From Promethearchaeota archaeon (GTDB taxonomy: Archaea; Asgardarchaeota; Lokiarchaeia; Sigynarchaeales; SOKP01), in NCBI GenBank assembly GCA_014730295.1, contig WJIN01000181.1:1-5193 (forward strand): a DNA stretch of 5,193 nucleotides. Reading direction: 5' to 3'. The notes beneath the pieces were generated by a model. The model was not told where the DNA came from. It was given only the letters and a program-made list of their open reading frames with translations, and did no database searches. The first letter of the stretch is position 1. Every line of letters starts with the position of its first letter. Made by a program: the position numbers and the translations under genes. This document shows, in pieces, positions 4,921 to 5,193 of the stretch.

Positions 4921-5193
4921 ATGAAGGTAATAGTCTGTATTAAACAAGTACCGGGAGTATCGGAAGTGAAAATAGACGAAAAAGGGCTTCTCGTAAGAGA
5001 AGGAATTCCTAGTATTATTAATCCTATGGATAAAAATGGAATAGAATTAGCTATTCAACTTAAAGAAAAATATGATGCAGAAACTATTGTGTTAAGTATG
5101 GGCCCCCCTCAAGCAGAAGAGGCTCTTAGGGAAGCCTTAGCTATGGGAATAGATAAAGCATATCTATTAACCGATAGAGCCTTTGCCGGAGCA
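4921..5193 (+). CDS. etfB: Electron transfer flavoprotein beta subunit, 5' part
   Basis: The first 91 residues of EtfB (FixA-type); the gene runs off the right edge, where about two thirds of a normal-length protein remains. The N-terminus MKVIVCIKQVPG is the family's first beta strand and loop. INPMDKNGIELAIQLKEKY, with the family's N-P-x-D-x-N/x-x-E-x-A pattern, and the block VLSMGPPQAEEALREALAMG, followed by IDKAYLLTDRAFAGA, are classic EtfB sequence of the Rossmann-like nucleotide-binding domain. With EtfA it forms the FAD-containing heterodimer that shuttles electrons between acyl-CoA or other flavin dehydrogenases, ferredoxin/NAD(H) or a quinone oxidoreductase. Some archaeal and clostridial versions bifurcate electrons, but the deciding residues are mostly outside the window. 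EtfA probably follows downstream. It acts in the cytoplasm. The start is ATG with a good Shine-Dalgarno motif, and the promoter is probably the palindromic TATA region at 4860-4880. Confidence 0.97.
   Translation, partial: MKVIVCIKQVPGVSEVKIDEKGLLVREGIPSIINPMDKNGIELAIQLKEKYDAETIVLSMGPPQAEEALREALAMGIDKAYLLTDRAFAGA

Noticed and set aside
1..5193. CRISPR array, tRNA, rRNA, insertion sequence or integrase site
   Set aside because: No regularly spaced direct repeats outside the LRR coding array, no tRNA-like cloverleaf and no transposase motifs were seen on either strand.

Overview
The window is low-GC, plainly AT-rich DNA with archaeal signals. TATA-like boxes sit about 26-30 nt in front of several start codons, most starts have no Shine-Dalgarno motif (suggesting leaderless mRNAs), and T-rich tracts follow genes. 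This architecture, an IP-x-x-IGNL-type leucine-rich-repeat (LRR) protein and an EtfB gene suggest an Asgard, Lokiarchaeia-like archaeon. That placement is inference: the window holds no rRNA or other marker gene.

Layout. (1) 1-103: the 5' end of an unrecognised minus-strand gene, with a perfect 9-bp-arm inverted repeat (123-142) where its core promoter should lie. (2) 239-493, minus: a small stand-alone KTSC-domain protein. (3) 494-862: a gene-poor gap with a weak frameshifted coding remnant and a clear TATA box for the next gene. (4) 863-1609, plus: a UPF0489-family protein with arginase-fold metal motifs, related to peptide arginases. (5) 1665-2236, minus: a decayed gene of about 190 codons, with an amber codon at position 3 and one frameshift. 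(6) 2288/2393-3721, plus: a PD-(D/E)XK (RecB/Cas4-like) nuclease-domain protein. Its coding frame continues about 34 codons upstream of the first conventional start, up to the TATA box it appears to share with the decayed divergent gene. (7) 3766-4692, plus: an LRR protein with ten 23-residue repeats, 44 bp after the nuclease gene. (8) 4693-4920: an intergenic region with a pyrimidine-rich probable terminator and a palindrome wrapped around a TATA-like core. (9) 4921-5193, plus: the first 91 codons of electron transfer flavoprotein beta subunit.

How the genes fit together. The nuclease-like gene and the LRR gene are the only obvious functional pair: same strand, short gap, and plausibly effector plus recognition or scaffold module. 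No CRISPR array, transposase, tRNA or rRNA was found. The left two thirds looks like accessory, decaying DNA. The right edge enters core energy metabolism with EtfB. All four complete intact genes end in TAA.
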